From the NCBI RefSeq assembly GCF_005795905.1, contig NZ_VAWE01000001.1:6127001-6191000 (forward strand): a stretch of 64,000 nucleotides of DNA, in the 5' to 3' direction. This DNA is from Streptomyces marianii (GTDB lineage Bacteria > Actinomycetota > Actinomycetes > Streptomycetales > Streptomycetaceae). Below, one piece after another: positions 24,410 through 32,936 of this stretch; the first letter of the stretch is position 1; each line of letters begins with the position of its first letter. A program made the position numbers and the translations under genes. The notes beneath the pieces were generated by a model, which saw nothing but the letters and a program-made list of their open reading frames with translations, searched no databases and had not been told where the DNA came from.

Positions 24410-26011
24410 ATGAACGTCGTTGATCAAGACGGGTTCCCGCTGACTGCCGGTCAGTTGCAGCACTATCACATGATGAAGGGGAACCCGGAACTGCGTACGG
24501 CGATCTGGTCGTCGTACCGAATATCAGGTGCCCTGGTCATCGACAGGTTCATCGACAGCGTCGATGTCCTGGTGGCCAGGCATGAGGCACTGCGCACCGA
24601 GATCGTTCAGGAACCTGGCGGGAAGGTGCGGCAACGGGTCGTGGGCCCGCCGGACCGAGCCCGCCTGCTCACGTGCGAGAGGGTTCTCAGCAGATCAGAG
24701 GACCAGTTCAATCGCTACATCCGGCATTTGGTGGCGAGTGAGCAGACGAAGGGGTGGGATGCGGGAGCGCTTCCCTTCAGGTTCAGACTCTTTCAGTACG
24801 CTCCCACCGTCCATGCGTTCGTCGCCGGCTTCTCCCACATAGCGGTCGACGGTGTCGGCAACGAGATTCTCATGCGCGATCTTATGAGCATCTATCGAGA
24901 AGCCATGAGAGGACACGTCCCCTCCGGTCCGCCGCGCCAGAGGTTCGTGGAGTCTGCGGTGCGCCAGGCTGCCGCCCTTGAACGGCGGACGCGTAGAGCC
25001 AAGGCGTACGATCTTTCCGGGGTACCCCCGGTCACTCAGTTTCAGACCGGTTCCCTGGGGCCGCGAGTGGACACCGGCACGCTGAGCCGGAATTCCAGGT
25101 TCTCGCTCGCCGACGAAGAGCTTGCCGCGTTGCGGCAGCTGGCCGATCAACACGGGTGCACAGAGTTCCACTGGATCCTGGCCGCCTTCGCCATGACGAT
25201 CTTCCAGTTCACCCAGCAGGATAGACTGAAGATCTCCATTCCCGTGAACCTGCGCAGCGCGGCGGATCGCGACGTCGTCGGAATGTACGTCGTTGCCGTC
25301 CCCGTGGTGATCAACAGGCCCGCGGACCTGGATCACGTGCGGCGGTACCCCAGAGAAGTGGGAACCGCCATGCTCCGTGCCACCGCGATGTACCAGATGG
25401 ACAGTCCGGAGCTCCTCGATGAGTCGCTGGCGGCTCAGAGCGAGGGATGGGGGGCCCGGTGCCTGCACGATCTCACCATCAACTACCGCAAAATGTTGCG
25501 AGTGAGCCGTCGTTCGTTCGCTCAGATGGACTGGAGCGAGTATCAGGCTCAGATCGACTACTCCTTCCCAGGCGTGGGGCTGCGGATCCTGAGTTTCGGG
25601 GATGCATTGGACGTCCACGCGGTCCTGAACTCCAGGGTGTTCTCGGACGACACTGCGAGCGGGCTCGTTGAAGCCCTCAGGGAGAACCTCACCTCCCCGG
25701 ACTGCTGGACCAAGAGACGTACCCAGGCCGTACCAGGAGAGGTAGTGGCGCTAAAGGACGCCAGCGGGTCCACCGTTGTCTCGGCGAACGTCGGGAAGGT
25801 GGAAGAGGCACTGCTCCGGCACCCGCTTGTCAGGACGGCTTCCGTATTCCGCGAAACCGGAAGATCCGGTGAGACGTACCTGTGCGCCGACGTCGGCGTT
25901 CGCGAGGGGATGACCGAGGATTCCCTTCGTGAGTACCTCCTGGAGCTCGGTGCCCACTCGTCCGAGGTGCTCGCTCCCAGCAGGATCTCGGCTTCTCCGG
26001 CAACATCCTGA
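24410..26011 (+). CDS. Condensation-domain protein with a C-terminal adenylation remnant
   Basis: 533 residues. Residues 10-430 look like an NRPS condensation domain: FPLTAGQLQHYHMM near the start, the catalytic HxxxDG as FSHIAVDGVGNE at about 143, and a latch/bridging region near SIPVNLRSAADRDVVGMYV. From about residue 460 the sequence changes to a short adenylation C-terminal subdomain without its core: NVGKVEEALLRHPLVRTASV, then LREYLLELGAHSSEVLAPSR, with no A10 Lys visible. C domains form amide or ester bonds between carrier-bound or free substrates. Between the peptide and its exporter, it may acylate the peptide amine. Start ATG 24410 lacks a strong site. Confidence 0.82.
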   Translation: MNVVDQDGFPLTAGQLQHYHMMKGNPELRTAIWSSYRISGALVIDRFIDSVDVLVARHEALRTEIVQEPGGKVRQRVVGPPDRARLLTCERVLSRSEDQFNRYIRHLVASEQTKGWDAGALPFRFRLFQYAPTVHAFVAGFSHIAVDGVGNEILMRDLMSIYREAMRGHVPSGPPRQRFVESAVRQAAALERRTRRAKAYDLSGVPPVTQFQTGSLGPRVDTGTLSRNSRFSLADEELAALRQLADQHGCTEFHWILAAFAMTIFQFTQQDRLKISIPVNLRSAADRDVVGMYVVAVPVVINRPADLDHVRRYPREVGTAMLRATAMYQMDSPELLDESLAAQSEGWGARCLHDLTINYRKMLRVSRRSFAQMDWSEYQAQIDYSFPGVGLRILSFGDALDVHAVLNSRVFSDDTASGLVEALRENLTSPDCWTKRRTQAVPGEVVALKDASGSTVVSANVGKVEEALLRHPLVRTASVFRETGRSGETYLCADVGVREGMTEDSLREYLLELGAHSSEVLAPSRISASPATS

Positions 26012-26057
26012 AATCTGAAGCAGCTCTCCACAGAGCTATCTCAGGGGAAGAAAGACA

Positions 26058-28382
26058 TTGACATACGAACGGCACGACGCCTCGGCGAATCCGAACCAAG
26101 GGCGAGATCCCCGATTCCGGGAGCACGCGCGCGAGAGCGGATCGACTGACCGGGAATGGGGTACGACAGTGGAGAGGGCCGGCTTCCGCCGGCCCTCCTG
26201 GCGCGGCATGCGTGTTGTGCCGAGTATCCGCAGGCGGCGTGCCGTGCCGGTCCAACTCCAGTCGCAGGTGAGCGACTGCGGGCCTGCGAGTCTCTTCATG
26301 ACGCTGCGCTACCACGGTATCAATGTCAGTCTGGAACAACTGCGTCTCGACACTGGTTGTGGCCGCGATGGTGTATCGGCCCGAACTCTCCTGACCACGG
26401 CCCGGAGCTACGGGCTACCGGGTCGTGGAGTCCGGTCATCCCTAGCGGGCCTGGGAGGTCTCCCGGCCGGGAGTATCCTATTCTGGAAGTTCAACCACTT
26501 CGTTGTCCTTGAACGTGCCTTGCGCAGCCACGTCTACGTCGTCGATCCCGCCTATGGGCGCCGACGACTGCGCATGGAGGATGCCAGCCGACTCTTTACC
26601 GGCGTAGCGCTTGAGTTCGACTCGCCAATCCCCTCCGAGGCCGGCAAGGGCACTGACTACCGGCCTCGGAGCCCCTGGCGGTATCTCGCCTTTTTCTTCC
26701 CGCGGTCGAGGAAGTGGATCTACCTGACCATGATGTCGCTGGCCATCCTGCTCTTCGGCCTGGTGGCACCGCTGGTCACGGCTTATGTCGTTGAGAATCG
26801 CGGGCTCGGGGGGAGCCTGGGACCCGTCCAGGCCATCGGGGCCGTGGCCGTGTCTGCGGTCTCCTTCTTCCTGCTTCAACTCTTCCGGGGAATCGTGATC
26901 CTTGAACTGCAGACGGCCGCGGAGAAACGGGTGACGCTCGGGATCTTCAACAGACTGCTCTCCCTTCCGTACGCCTTCTTCTCGAGGCGTGCCCCGGTAG
27001 ATCTGGCCCTGCGAGTGAGAACGAGCAGTGCCGTGCGGCATGTGCTGACCAACAGCATGGTTTCCGCGGCCTTCGACGGCGTGCTGGTTCTTTCCTATCT
27101 GGCCATGCTGATGGTGGCGGATCTCGGCACCGCCCTGTGGGTCCTGGGTCTCGTCGTGCTACAAACGGGAGTTCTGGCCATGGCATGGCGGCATCAGGTC
27201 TATCTCTCCGCCGACGCGTTGGAGTGTCAGGCCGAGGCTGACAGTGAGTTGAATGAGGTGCTGGAGGGCATCGAAACGGTCAAGAGCGGTGGCCTTGACC
27301 AAGTGATGGGGCAGCGGTGGGCAAACTCTCTGGTGGAAGAGCTGAACGCCCGGACGAGGGGGCGCCGGCACTTCACCCTCATATCGTCCTTCGTTCTCGC
27401 GGCCCAGTTCACGGCACCTCTGTGTGTGCTGGCCATCGGCGCCGCCAAGGTGGCGAACGGCGATCTCACGCTGGGGGCGATGACGGCATTCACGTCCCTT
27501 TCCATCGGGGTCTTCATGCCGCTGACGAATCTGGTGCTGTCAGGGCTTCAAGTCGCCGGCGTCAAGGCTCCCTTGACCCGCCTGGGCGACATCTTCGACG
27601 CAGAGCCCGATCAGCTCGGCTCGGCGGGCTCCGCTTCCTTCTCGGATCAGGCCGATCTGAGACTCGAAGGAGTGGGCTTCGTCTACCCGGGTGCGACAGA
27701 TGCGGCCGTGTCGGACGTAGATCTCGTCGTGACGGCTCGTAGTTTCGTGGCCGTCCTCGGGGCTTCCGGATGCGGCAAATCGACGTTGGCCATGATTCTG
27801 TCCGGATTGTACGTGCCGAATGACGGCCGAATTCTCATCGGCGCGGATTCCTTTGCCGATATCGATCGGGCCTCCCTCAGGCGGTCCATATCTTTCGTCA
27901 ACCAGGATGCACGGGTCTTCGCCGGGTCGATACGTCAGAACATTACGATGGGGGCGCCTGATGCCACAGAAGCCGATTTGGAGTGGGCGGCGAGTGTGGC
28001 GCACATTCATGACGACATCATGAAAATGCCGATGGCTTACGAGACGCTGTTGGGCTCGGGAGGGGCGGGGTTGTCCGGCGGTCAGAGGCAGCGTGTCTCC
28101 CTGGCACGTGCGCTGATCCGCCGCCCCAGGGTCCTCATCCTCGACGAGGCGACAAGTGCGCTGGACCGGTTGACTGAGGAGCGGGTCATCGCGAGCATCC
28201 GCGAGCTGGGCTGCACCCTGATCGTGATCACTCACCGCTTGGCGGCGGCGGTGGATGCGGACGAGATCGTCGTCCTCGACGGTGGGCGCATCGTGCAGCG
28301 CGGCCGTCATAATGAGCTCCGCTTCGCCCAGGGACAGTACCGTGACCTCGCCGCCTCTTCCGAGGTGCTGGACCGTCTGTGA
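26058..28382 (+). CDS. Peptidase-containing ABC transporter (C39 peptidase, PCAT)
   Basis: 774 residues that cleave double-Gly leaders and export the core. C39 domain: Cys in QVSDCGPASLF (about residue 73), His in KFNHFVVLE (about 146), Asp in VYVVDPAYGRR (about 162). A six-helix membrane domain spans about 220-500. The nucleotide domain has GASGCGKST, LSGGQRQRVSLARA and VLILDEATSALD, with the switch His in VITHRLAAA. Start is TTG 26058 after GGGGAAG; about 50 Arg-rich residues precede the peptidase domain. It follows the condensation protein by 46 nt. Its natural substrate is the double-Gly peptide encoded at 24204. Confidence 0.93.
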   Translation: MTYERHDASANPNQGRDPRFREHARESGSTDREWGTTVERAGFRRPSWRGMRVVPSIRRRRAVPVQLQSQVSDCGPASLFMTLRYHGINVSLEQLRLDTGCGRDGVSARTLLTTARSYGLPGRGVRSSLAGLGGLPAGSILFWKFNHFVVLERALRSHVYVVDPAYGRRRLRMEDASRLFTGVALEFDSPIPSEAGKGTDYRPRSPWRYLAFFFPRSRKWIYLTMMSLAILLFGLVAPLVTAYVVENRGLGGSLGPVQAIGAVAVSAVSFFLLQLFRGIVILELQTAAEKRVTLGIFNRLLSLPYAFFSRRAPVDLALRVRTSSAVRHVLTNSMVSAAFDGVLVLSYLAMLMVADLGTALWVLGLVVLQTGVLAMAWRHQVYLSADALECQAEADSELNEVLEGIETVKSGGLDQVMGQRWANSLVEELNARTRGRRHFTLISSFVLAAQFTAPLCVLAIGAAKVANGDLTLGAMTAFTSLSIGVFMPLTNLVLSGLQVAGVKAPLTRLGDIFDAEPDQLGSAGSASFSDQADLRLEGVGFVYPGATDAAVSDVDLVVTARSFVAVLGASGCGKSTLAMILSGLYVPNDGRILIGADSFADIDRASLRRSISFVNQDARVFAGSIRQNITMGAPDATEADLEWAASVAHIHDDIMKMPMAYETLLGSGGAGLSGGQRQRVSLARALIRRPRVLILDEATSALDRLTEERVIASIRELGCTLIVITHRLAAAVDADEIVVLDGGRIVQRGRHNELRFAQGQYRDLAASSEVLDRL

Positions 28383-28401
28383 CCGGTAGTTCGCCAGGGA
28401 C

Positions 28402-28469
28402 CCGAGCAGCGTAGCGGTCGGCGGGCGGCGGCGAACCGAGAGTCGCCCCCGCGTCCGCCGACTGCTCGG
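28402..28469. terminator. Interrupted inverted repeat between convergent genes
   Basis: CCGAGCAG (28402-28409) and GTCGGCGG (28417-28424) together pair with the continuous CCGCCGACTGCTCGG at 28455-28469, leaving a 7-nt bulge. It lies between the rightward exporter and the leftward luciferase-like gene, and could terminate both. Confidence 0.5.
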
Positions 28470-28482
28470 CTCGCGACCCCGC

Positions 28483-29523
28483 TCAGACTGCGGTAGCGGC
28501 CGGGTGCGTCCGCAGATTGCGCCGTACCTCATCGAGACGAGGAAGCATGGAGAGGACATCGGAGTCTGCGACCCCAAAATCCACCAAGGAGGCGATCTCG
28601 TCCACCCCGGCAGCCCGGAGATCACGCGCGAACGCCGTGCACCGTTCGACGGACCCGAACAGTGCGGCGCGGTGAAAGTAACGTTCGAAGGCCAGCTTGG
28701 CCAGACGCCGCGGGTGGCTCCTGTTGAGGTCGCTCCACTGCGCCTTCCACAGGTCGATGGAAGAGAGGAGATAGTCTGTGAAGGGCTGCCGCACCAATTC
28801 CTTGACGGCGGCGTCGTCTTCCCCGACGAATGTGTGCAGCATGAGCGTGACCGTGCCGGTGGCAGGATCATGGCCGCTCCGCTCGCGGGAGGCCCGGTAG
28901 TTCTTGATGCTCGCGGCCAGTTCGTCCGTGCTCTGGAAAAGGAGGGCGGTGAGGACGCTGAGTCCCCGGGCGCCTGCCTCCTTAAACGACTCCGGGTTCG
29001 AGGAGCAGGTGAACCAGAGGCGGGGTTCGGGCTGGACGGGCCGGGGGTACGTAGATATGTCCACCTCCTTCCCGTGTCCGTTGCGCCGCCGTACCTTCTT
29101 TCCTGCCCATAGATCTCTTATCTCGCCTATCGCCTCAAAAGTGTACTCTCTTCGTACGTCATAACGCTCGGGAGCCAGTGTGAAGTCATTGGGATTCCAT
29201 CCGACAGCCAGTGCCATGTCGACCCGTCCGTGGGAAATATTGTCCACGAAGGACCAGTCTTCGACCACTGACAATGGGTCATGCAACGGCATGACGACGC
29301 TGCCGGCCCTCAGCCGTACCTTGCGTGTCCTCGCGGCGAGTGCCGCGGCGGCGAGCGCGGGATTCGGATAGGCACCACCAAACGGGTGGAAGTGTCGCTC
29401 AGGCAGCCAGACCGCCGTGAAATCATGTTGGTCGGCGAATTTTGCGGTCTCGAACAGGAGCTCATATTCCCGCGAGGCGTCTACCGTCTCTCGATTGACG
29501 AAATAGAGTAGGCTGAAATCCAC
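28483..29523 (-). CDS. Luciferase-like FMN-dependent monooxygenase (MupA/Atu3666 type)
   Basis: About 346 residues of the LLM flavin-dependent fold: DFSLLYFVNRE strand, AVWLPERHFHPFGGAYPNP, SVVMPLHDPLSVVEDW, GRVDMALAVGWNPNDF and LWFTCSSNPESFKEAG. These are typical of the branch found inside NRPS and PKS clusters, where members hydroxylate carrier-bound acyl or aminoacyl groups. GTG 29523 is preferred because AAGGAAG lies 7 nt upstream; a TTG two codons earlier sits too close to it. It is transcribed leftward, next to the regulator gene. Likely a tailoring oxygenase for the acyl or peptide part, using reduced FMN from elsewhere. Confidence 0.85.
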   Translation of the reverse strand: MDFSLLYFVNRETVDASREYELLFETAKFADQHDFTAVWLPERHFHPFGGAYPNPALAAAALAARTRKVRLRAGSVVMPLHDPLSVVEDWSFVDNISHGRVDMALAVGWNPNDFTLAPERYDVRREYTFEAIGEIRDLWAGKKVRRRNGHGKEVDISTYPRPVQPEPRLWFTCSSNPESFKEAGARGLSVLTALLFQSTDELAASIKNYRASRERSGHDPATGTVTLMLHTFVGEDDAAVKELVRQPFTDYLLSSIDLWKAQWSDLNRSHPRRLAKLAFERYFHRAALFGSVERCTAFARDLRAAGVDEIASLVDFGVADSDVLSMLPRLDEVRRNLRTHPAATAV

Positions 29524-29596
29524 AGTCAATCTTCCTTCGTCTGAGGGCGAAATTCTGGCGTACCTGCGGCCGTGACGTCAGTGTATGTCGTGCGCC

Positions 29597-30055
29597 CTAG
29601 TTGGTCCGTCTAGGCTGAGGGACGGTCACTTCTCTGTGATGACAACTTGGTTGGCAGCGGCGCACCAGTTCCGCTCCGCCCTGAAACCTGGTGGTCACAT
29701 CCAGGTGCTCGAGCAGTTCCGCGACGCGACGGCTGTACGTACGCGGCGAGATGCCGAGCTTGCGGCTGGCCGTTTCATCCGTCTGCCCGGACAGGAGGGC
29801 TTCGACGATGGGGGTCAGATATCGGGGCAGGTCTGTCAGGCCACAGTGTGGCAGGCGCCGTTGGGATCGCTGCAGCGTGTCCGGGGCGGATCCCAGGCTT
29901 ACCGATGCCACTGTGGCGGAGTGCTGTTCCACCAGGTGGGGGGCTCCCGGATAGCCGGTCGCGCCTGTATGCAGAAAGGAGATCCCGGCGAGATCTGGTG
30001 TGGTGTCACGACGGCCGGCTGGTCGACATGTCGTTCTTCTCGGACGATCTTCCAT
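29597..30055 (-). CDS. LuxR-type HTH regulator, candidate pathway regulator
   Basis: 152 residues from ATG 30055 (GAGGGGGAA upstream). The C-terminal 65 residues form a LuxR-type helix-turn-helix: ALLSGQTDETASRKLGISPR then RVAELLEHLDVTTRFQ, as in streptomycete cluster regulators. The N-terminal part is short and basic with no known sensor domain, so it is a small DNA-binding protein rather than a full SARP or LAL regulator. It lies at the right edge of region B and is the only regulator gene in it, so it is the natural candidate for binding the palindromes at 8856, 24003 and 24109. Confidence 0.7.
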   Translation of the reverse strand: MEDRPRRTTCRPAGRRDTTPDLAGISFLHTGATGYPGAPHLVEQHSATVASVSLGSAPDTLQRSQRRLPHCGLTDLPRYLTPIVEALLSGQTDETASRKLGISPRTYSRRVAELLEHLDVTTRFQGGAELVRRCQPSCHHREVTVPQPRRTN

Positions 30056-30658
30056 GAACGCTTCCCCCTCGTGAAATGCGAAGGAACAATGTCGTATCGC
30101 GATCGAGCAGGCATCCGAGGCCGGGAGTTGCCCCGTCACAGCCGGTTGTGGTTCTTCTGCCTCTGAGTAGTCCCGTAACCGCTCGTCCCAGGTGGGGTGT
30201 TCTGGCTGTGACCGGCCTGGTCCCGGTGCTGGGCCGCCCCGGACGGCCAGGTCACGGCGACGGGGTGACGACCCCGTTCGCGAGGGGGCCGTGAAATCCG
30301 CAGATGGAGGCAAGGTCCCCACGGTCGCCACAGACGACGCATACGGTGTTGTGATCTCGATCAGGTCGCGTGTACACATCCCCCCGGCTGGTCGGACCCG
30401 CTGCGCCTCACCGGTCGCACATCACGCACAGCCCCGCGCAGTGCGCTTGGTCGCCATTTCCGGGCATTGCAGGTGAGCGCGACAAGATCCCCGCGAGGCT
30501 TGGCGTGCCCCTCGATCTTCCTGCACACACAAGGCGGTGTCAACAATTGTGAACTAGTGGTCGGGGGTACCCGGCCCGAAGCCGCCCGTGACTCGCGACG
30601 TGAGGGGCCGCTAACCTTCACACCACACCTTCCGCTCTCACCTTTGGAGACCGGCCGC
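30056..30658. other. 603-bp intergenic region
   Basis: It separates the LuxR-type gene (leftward) from the XRE-type gene (rightward). It must hold both promoters. Longer frames reaching into it on both strands lack ribosome binding sites and have Arg/Pro-rich, shadow-like composition. AT-richer patches occur around 30540 (GTCAACAATTGTGAAC, a partly palindromic stretch). I see no RNA gene. Confidence 0.45.
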
Positions 30659-31300
30659 ATGGATGCCGTTGACGCGTTGCCTGAGGATGACCTTGAGGCG
30701 GTGGTCTCGGCTATCGGCGACCTGCTCCCGCAGGTCGGCATGGCGCACGACGACCTCGACATCGACGCGGTCACCTACGCGACGGGCATCGCACAGGACA
30801 AGGTGAAGGCCGTACTCCGCGGCGACAAACTCGATCCGAAGGAACTCGACGCCTCGCTGCCGGATCGCCTGGCCTTCCTGCGTGAGACGCGCCGCCGGGA
30901 CGACGGCGAGCGGTACACGTACGATCAGCTTGCCGAGCGGGCCCACGTCAGTAAAGCGCTCATCAGCGCTCTCTTCAGCGGGACGCGGAATCCGGGTGTT
31001 CCTGTGGCTGGGGCGCTGGAGGACTTCTTCAGGGTTGAGCCGAGATTCCTGACGCTCAGCGGCCGGCGTGTCCTGGCCAGGGCGCTCAAGCCGATCGAGC
31101 AGAGCCTGATCACCTTGAGTCTGCTCCGTGGCGCCGGCGTGAGCCGGTGGGCGATGCGGAGCAGCATCGCCACGCAGGACGACAAGCTCGGCCGGGCACT
31201 GCAGGACGCGATCGCTGAGGCCCTCTCGGCACCCAAGGCGCAGTCGGATCCCCGAGGAGCAGGAGCTCATCGACCTAACGAGTCAGGTACGCGCCCTTGA
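30659..31300 (+). CDS. XRE-family helix-turn-helix regulator
   Basis: 213 residues from ATG 30659, preceded by GGAGA. The central region has YTYDQLAERAHVSKALISAL and SGTRNPGVPVAGALEDFFRV, a lambda-repressor-like HTH as in streptomycete regulators paired with ImmA/IrrE proteases. An ImmA-like gene is present 1.6 kb downstream. The last 20 residues (RGAGAHRPNESGTRP) look out of frame: the +1 frame from about 31245 reads PEEQELIDLTSQVRALEQGS, which is more protein-like. The gene may therefore carry a C-terminal frameshift. The HTH is unaffected. Confidence 0.75.
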   Translation: MDAVDALPEDDLEAVVSAIGDLLPQVGMAHDDLDIDAVTYATGIAQDKVKAVLRGDKLDPKELDASLPDRLAFLRETRRRDDGERYTYDQLAERAHVSKALISALFSGTRNPGVPVAGALEDFFRVEPRFLTLSGRRVLARALKPIEQSLITLSLLRGAGVSRWAMRSSIATQDDKLGRALQDAIAEALSAPKAQSDPRGAGAHRPNESGTRP

Positions 31301-31400
31301 GCAGGGGTCGGACTGGGAACGGAGCGGAAGCCACCGCGTCAGTCCCCGACCCTACTGAGAAACAGGCCCGGCGATCGCTGATGGATCTGGGGAGTCACGC

Positions 31401-32438
31401 TTACCTTCTCTGCCGGCGAGCGGCCTCGTGGCGCTCGAAGGCCCTGCCGAGGGCGAACTCTCCTTTGACGCCGTAGAGGTCGCGGAGATACTTGATCTCA
31501 TCTCGGACGGTGCGCTCGCCGAGATCGAGCTGTCGAGCAATTGCCGCGTGGGTCATGTTGGCTTCCAGCCCCTTCATGATCTCGCGCTGACGCTGCGTGA
31601 TCGCGGTCTCAGGGAGCTTGCGGTCATGCCCGCTCAGCCACGGCTCGGCCTCGCGCCACTGCATGCGATAGACCTCGAGCAGGAACGCGGTCATCTCGGA
31701 ATGGGTGACGAGGACTGCGGCGTGGCGGCTCGGCTCGCCACTCGGCGCACGGTCCAGATAGTTGGACAGCAGCACGAACGTGCCGTCGATGATGACCATG
31801 CGAAGGAACGGTCGTGACAGCGTACGGACCTCGCCTCCGGCCTCGGTGACTGCAGCGGCCCATGCTGCCTGATGCGGCCTGTTGCGCGCGCTCTCCATGT
31901 AGATCGTGCGTAGGGCAATGCCTCTCTCGAGGTTCGCGACATCAAGAGGGATGCGTGCTTCCATTACCGGGACCTTGCGCTCCAGCGGCTGAGCGGTCCA
32001 GATGTACTTGGACGCCCCTGCAGTTGCTCTCTCCAGAGCCTGGGCGATCCCCTCCTTCTCTGTGAAGACTCGAACGCCGGCGTCACCGGTGTCCACTGGC
32101 TTGGGGAGCTTCTCAAGGAGCTGAGGGAGGCTCTGGATGTCGTCAACGGCGGACCTGATCCTGGCCAGCCCCAGAGTGAGCTGGTTCCGCCAGACGGTTC
32201 TCGCGTCGTAGAGGAACCACTTCCCTTCCTCGTATGGGTTCTTCACCACCAGTCCGAGGGCCAGAAGCTCCGCAAGCTCCTCCTCGTGCTCCGACTCATC
32301 GATCATGGCGGCCGGGTTGTGCTCCATGACGGCGCACAGCGCAAGGGCCTTCGCTGACAGCCCCCGCCGGATGGACTTCCCACGGTCTTTGTCCACTCTG
32401 CCCCTCTTCATGTCCTGCCGCTTCCGGCGCTGCCGCAT
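31401..32438 (-). CDS. TrmB/PLD-like sensor with LuxR-type HTH, transcriptional regulator
   Basis: 345 residues. N-terminal winged-helix-like segment (ALCAVMEHNPAAMIDESEHE), a middle domain resembling the PLD-like sensor of TrmB-type regulators (LRTIYMESARNRPH; RMVIIDGTFVLLSNYLD), and a C-terminal HTH (ITQRQREIMKGLEANMTHAA then IARQLDLGERTVRDEIKYL). Such proteins recur in Streptomyces next to small peptides and specialised-metabolism genes. ATG 32438 has AAGGAG about 10 nt upstream. It is divergent from the small secreted peptide gene at 32575, with only 136 bp between them. Confidence 0.83.
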   Translation of the reverse strand: MRQRRKRQDMKRGRVDKDRGKSIRRGLSAKALALCAVMEHNPAAMIDESEHEEELAELLALGLVVKNPYEEGKWFLYDARTVWRNQLTLGLARIRSAVDDIQSLPQLLEKLPKPVDTGDAGVRVFTEKEGIAQALERATAGASKYIWTAQPLERKVPVMEARIPLDVANLERGIALRTIYMESARNRPHQAAWAAAVTEAGGEVRTLSRPFLRMVIIDGTFVLLSNYLDRAPSGEPSRHAAVLVTHSEMTAFLLEVYRMQWREAEPWLSGHDRKLPETAITQRQREIMKGLEANMTHAAIARQLDLGERTVRDEIKYLRDLYGVKGEFALGRAFERHEAARRQRR

Positions 32439-32574
32439 CCGGCAGCACTCCTTGCTTGATCCCGACTATAAGATCGCCCAGCCTTCAGGTGGAGACTCAC
32501 CTCCGCAGTAACGCGACTAGCACGCATCCACCCTGGATCCGAACATGCCGAAGCTGCTCACAAAGGAGAGGCGC

Positions 32575-32760
32575 ATGGGGCGCGTAGGAAGAAACCTGGC
32601 ATCCGCGGGATTTGGTGCAATACTGGCCGCCTTCCTCCTGGTGGCATCAGCGAGCACCGCGTCGGCAGTGGACCCGGACTGGGACATCAAGCCGCCATCT
32701 GCGGCGACCTCCGAGCAGGCTCTAGGACCCCAGGCCCCTAACGACCCCGAGTGGGACTAG
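32575..32760 (+). CDS. Small secreted peptide with DPxWD repeat
   Basis: 61 residues from ATG 32575, preceded by AAGGAGAGGCGC. The N-terminus is a textbook signal peptide: basic start, hydrophobic FGAILAAFLLVASAST, and an AxA-type cleavage site at STASA. The predicted mature peptide is about 29 residues, starts VDPDWDIKPPS and ends PNDPEWD, so DPDWD and DPEWD bracket it. It has no Cys. Divergent from the PLD-like/LuxR regulator and upstream of an ImmA-like protease, it could be an extracellular signal. I do not recognise a named family. Confidence 0.75.
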   Translation: MGRVGRNLASAGFGAILAAFLLVASASTASAVDPDWDIKPPSAATSEQALGPQAPNDPEWD

Positions 32761-32936
32761 CTCAGCGACGGCAGGCAGAATCAATATCGACTAACGGGGA
32801 TACAGGCTCATGCTTGCGCAGATTCATGCGGACAGATCGGACTCATGGCGCGCAGTGCCAGCGCGAATCACTGGCGATCCTGACGACCACACACTGGTAG
32901 CCATCACTACAGGGTGAGATAGGTCATCGCTGAGTC

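Noticed and set aside
24204..28382. Lanthipeptide or thiopeptide interpretation of the double-Gly peptide
   Set aside because: The core has no Cys and no LanM, LanKC, LanB/C, YcaO or radical-SAM gene is present in the window.
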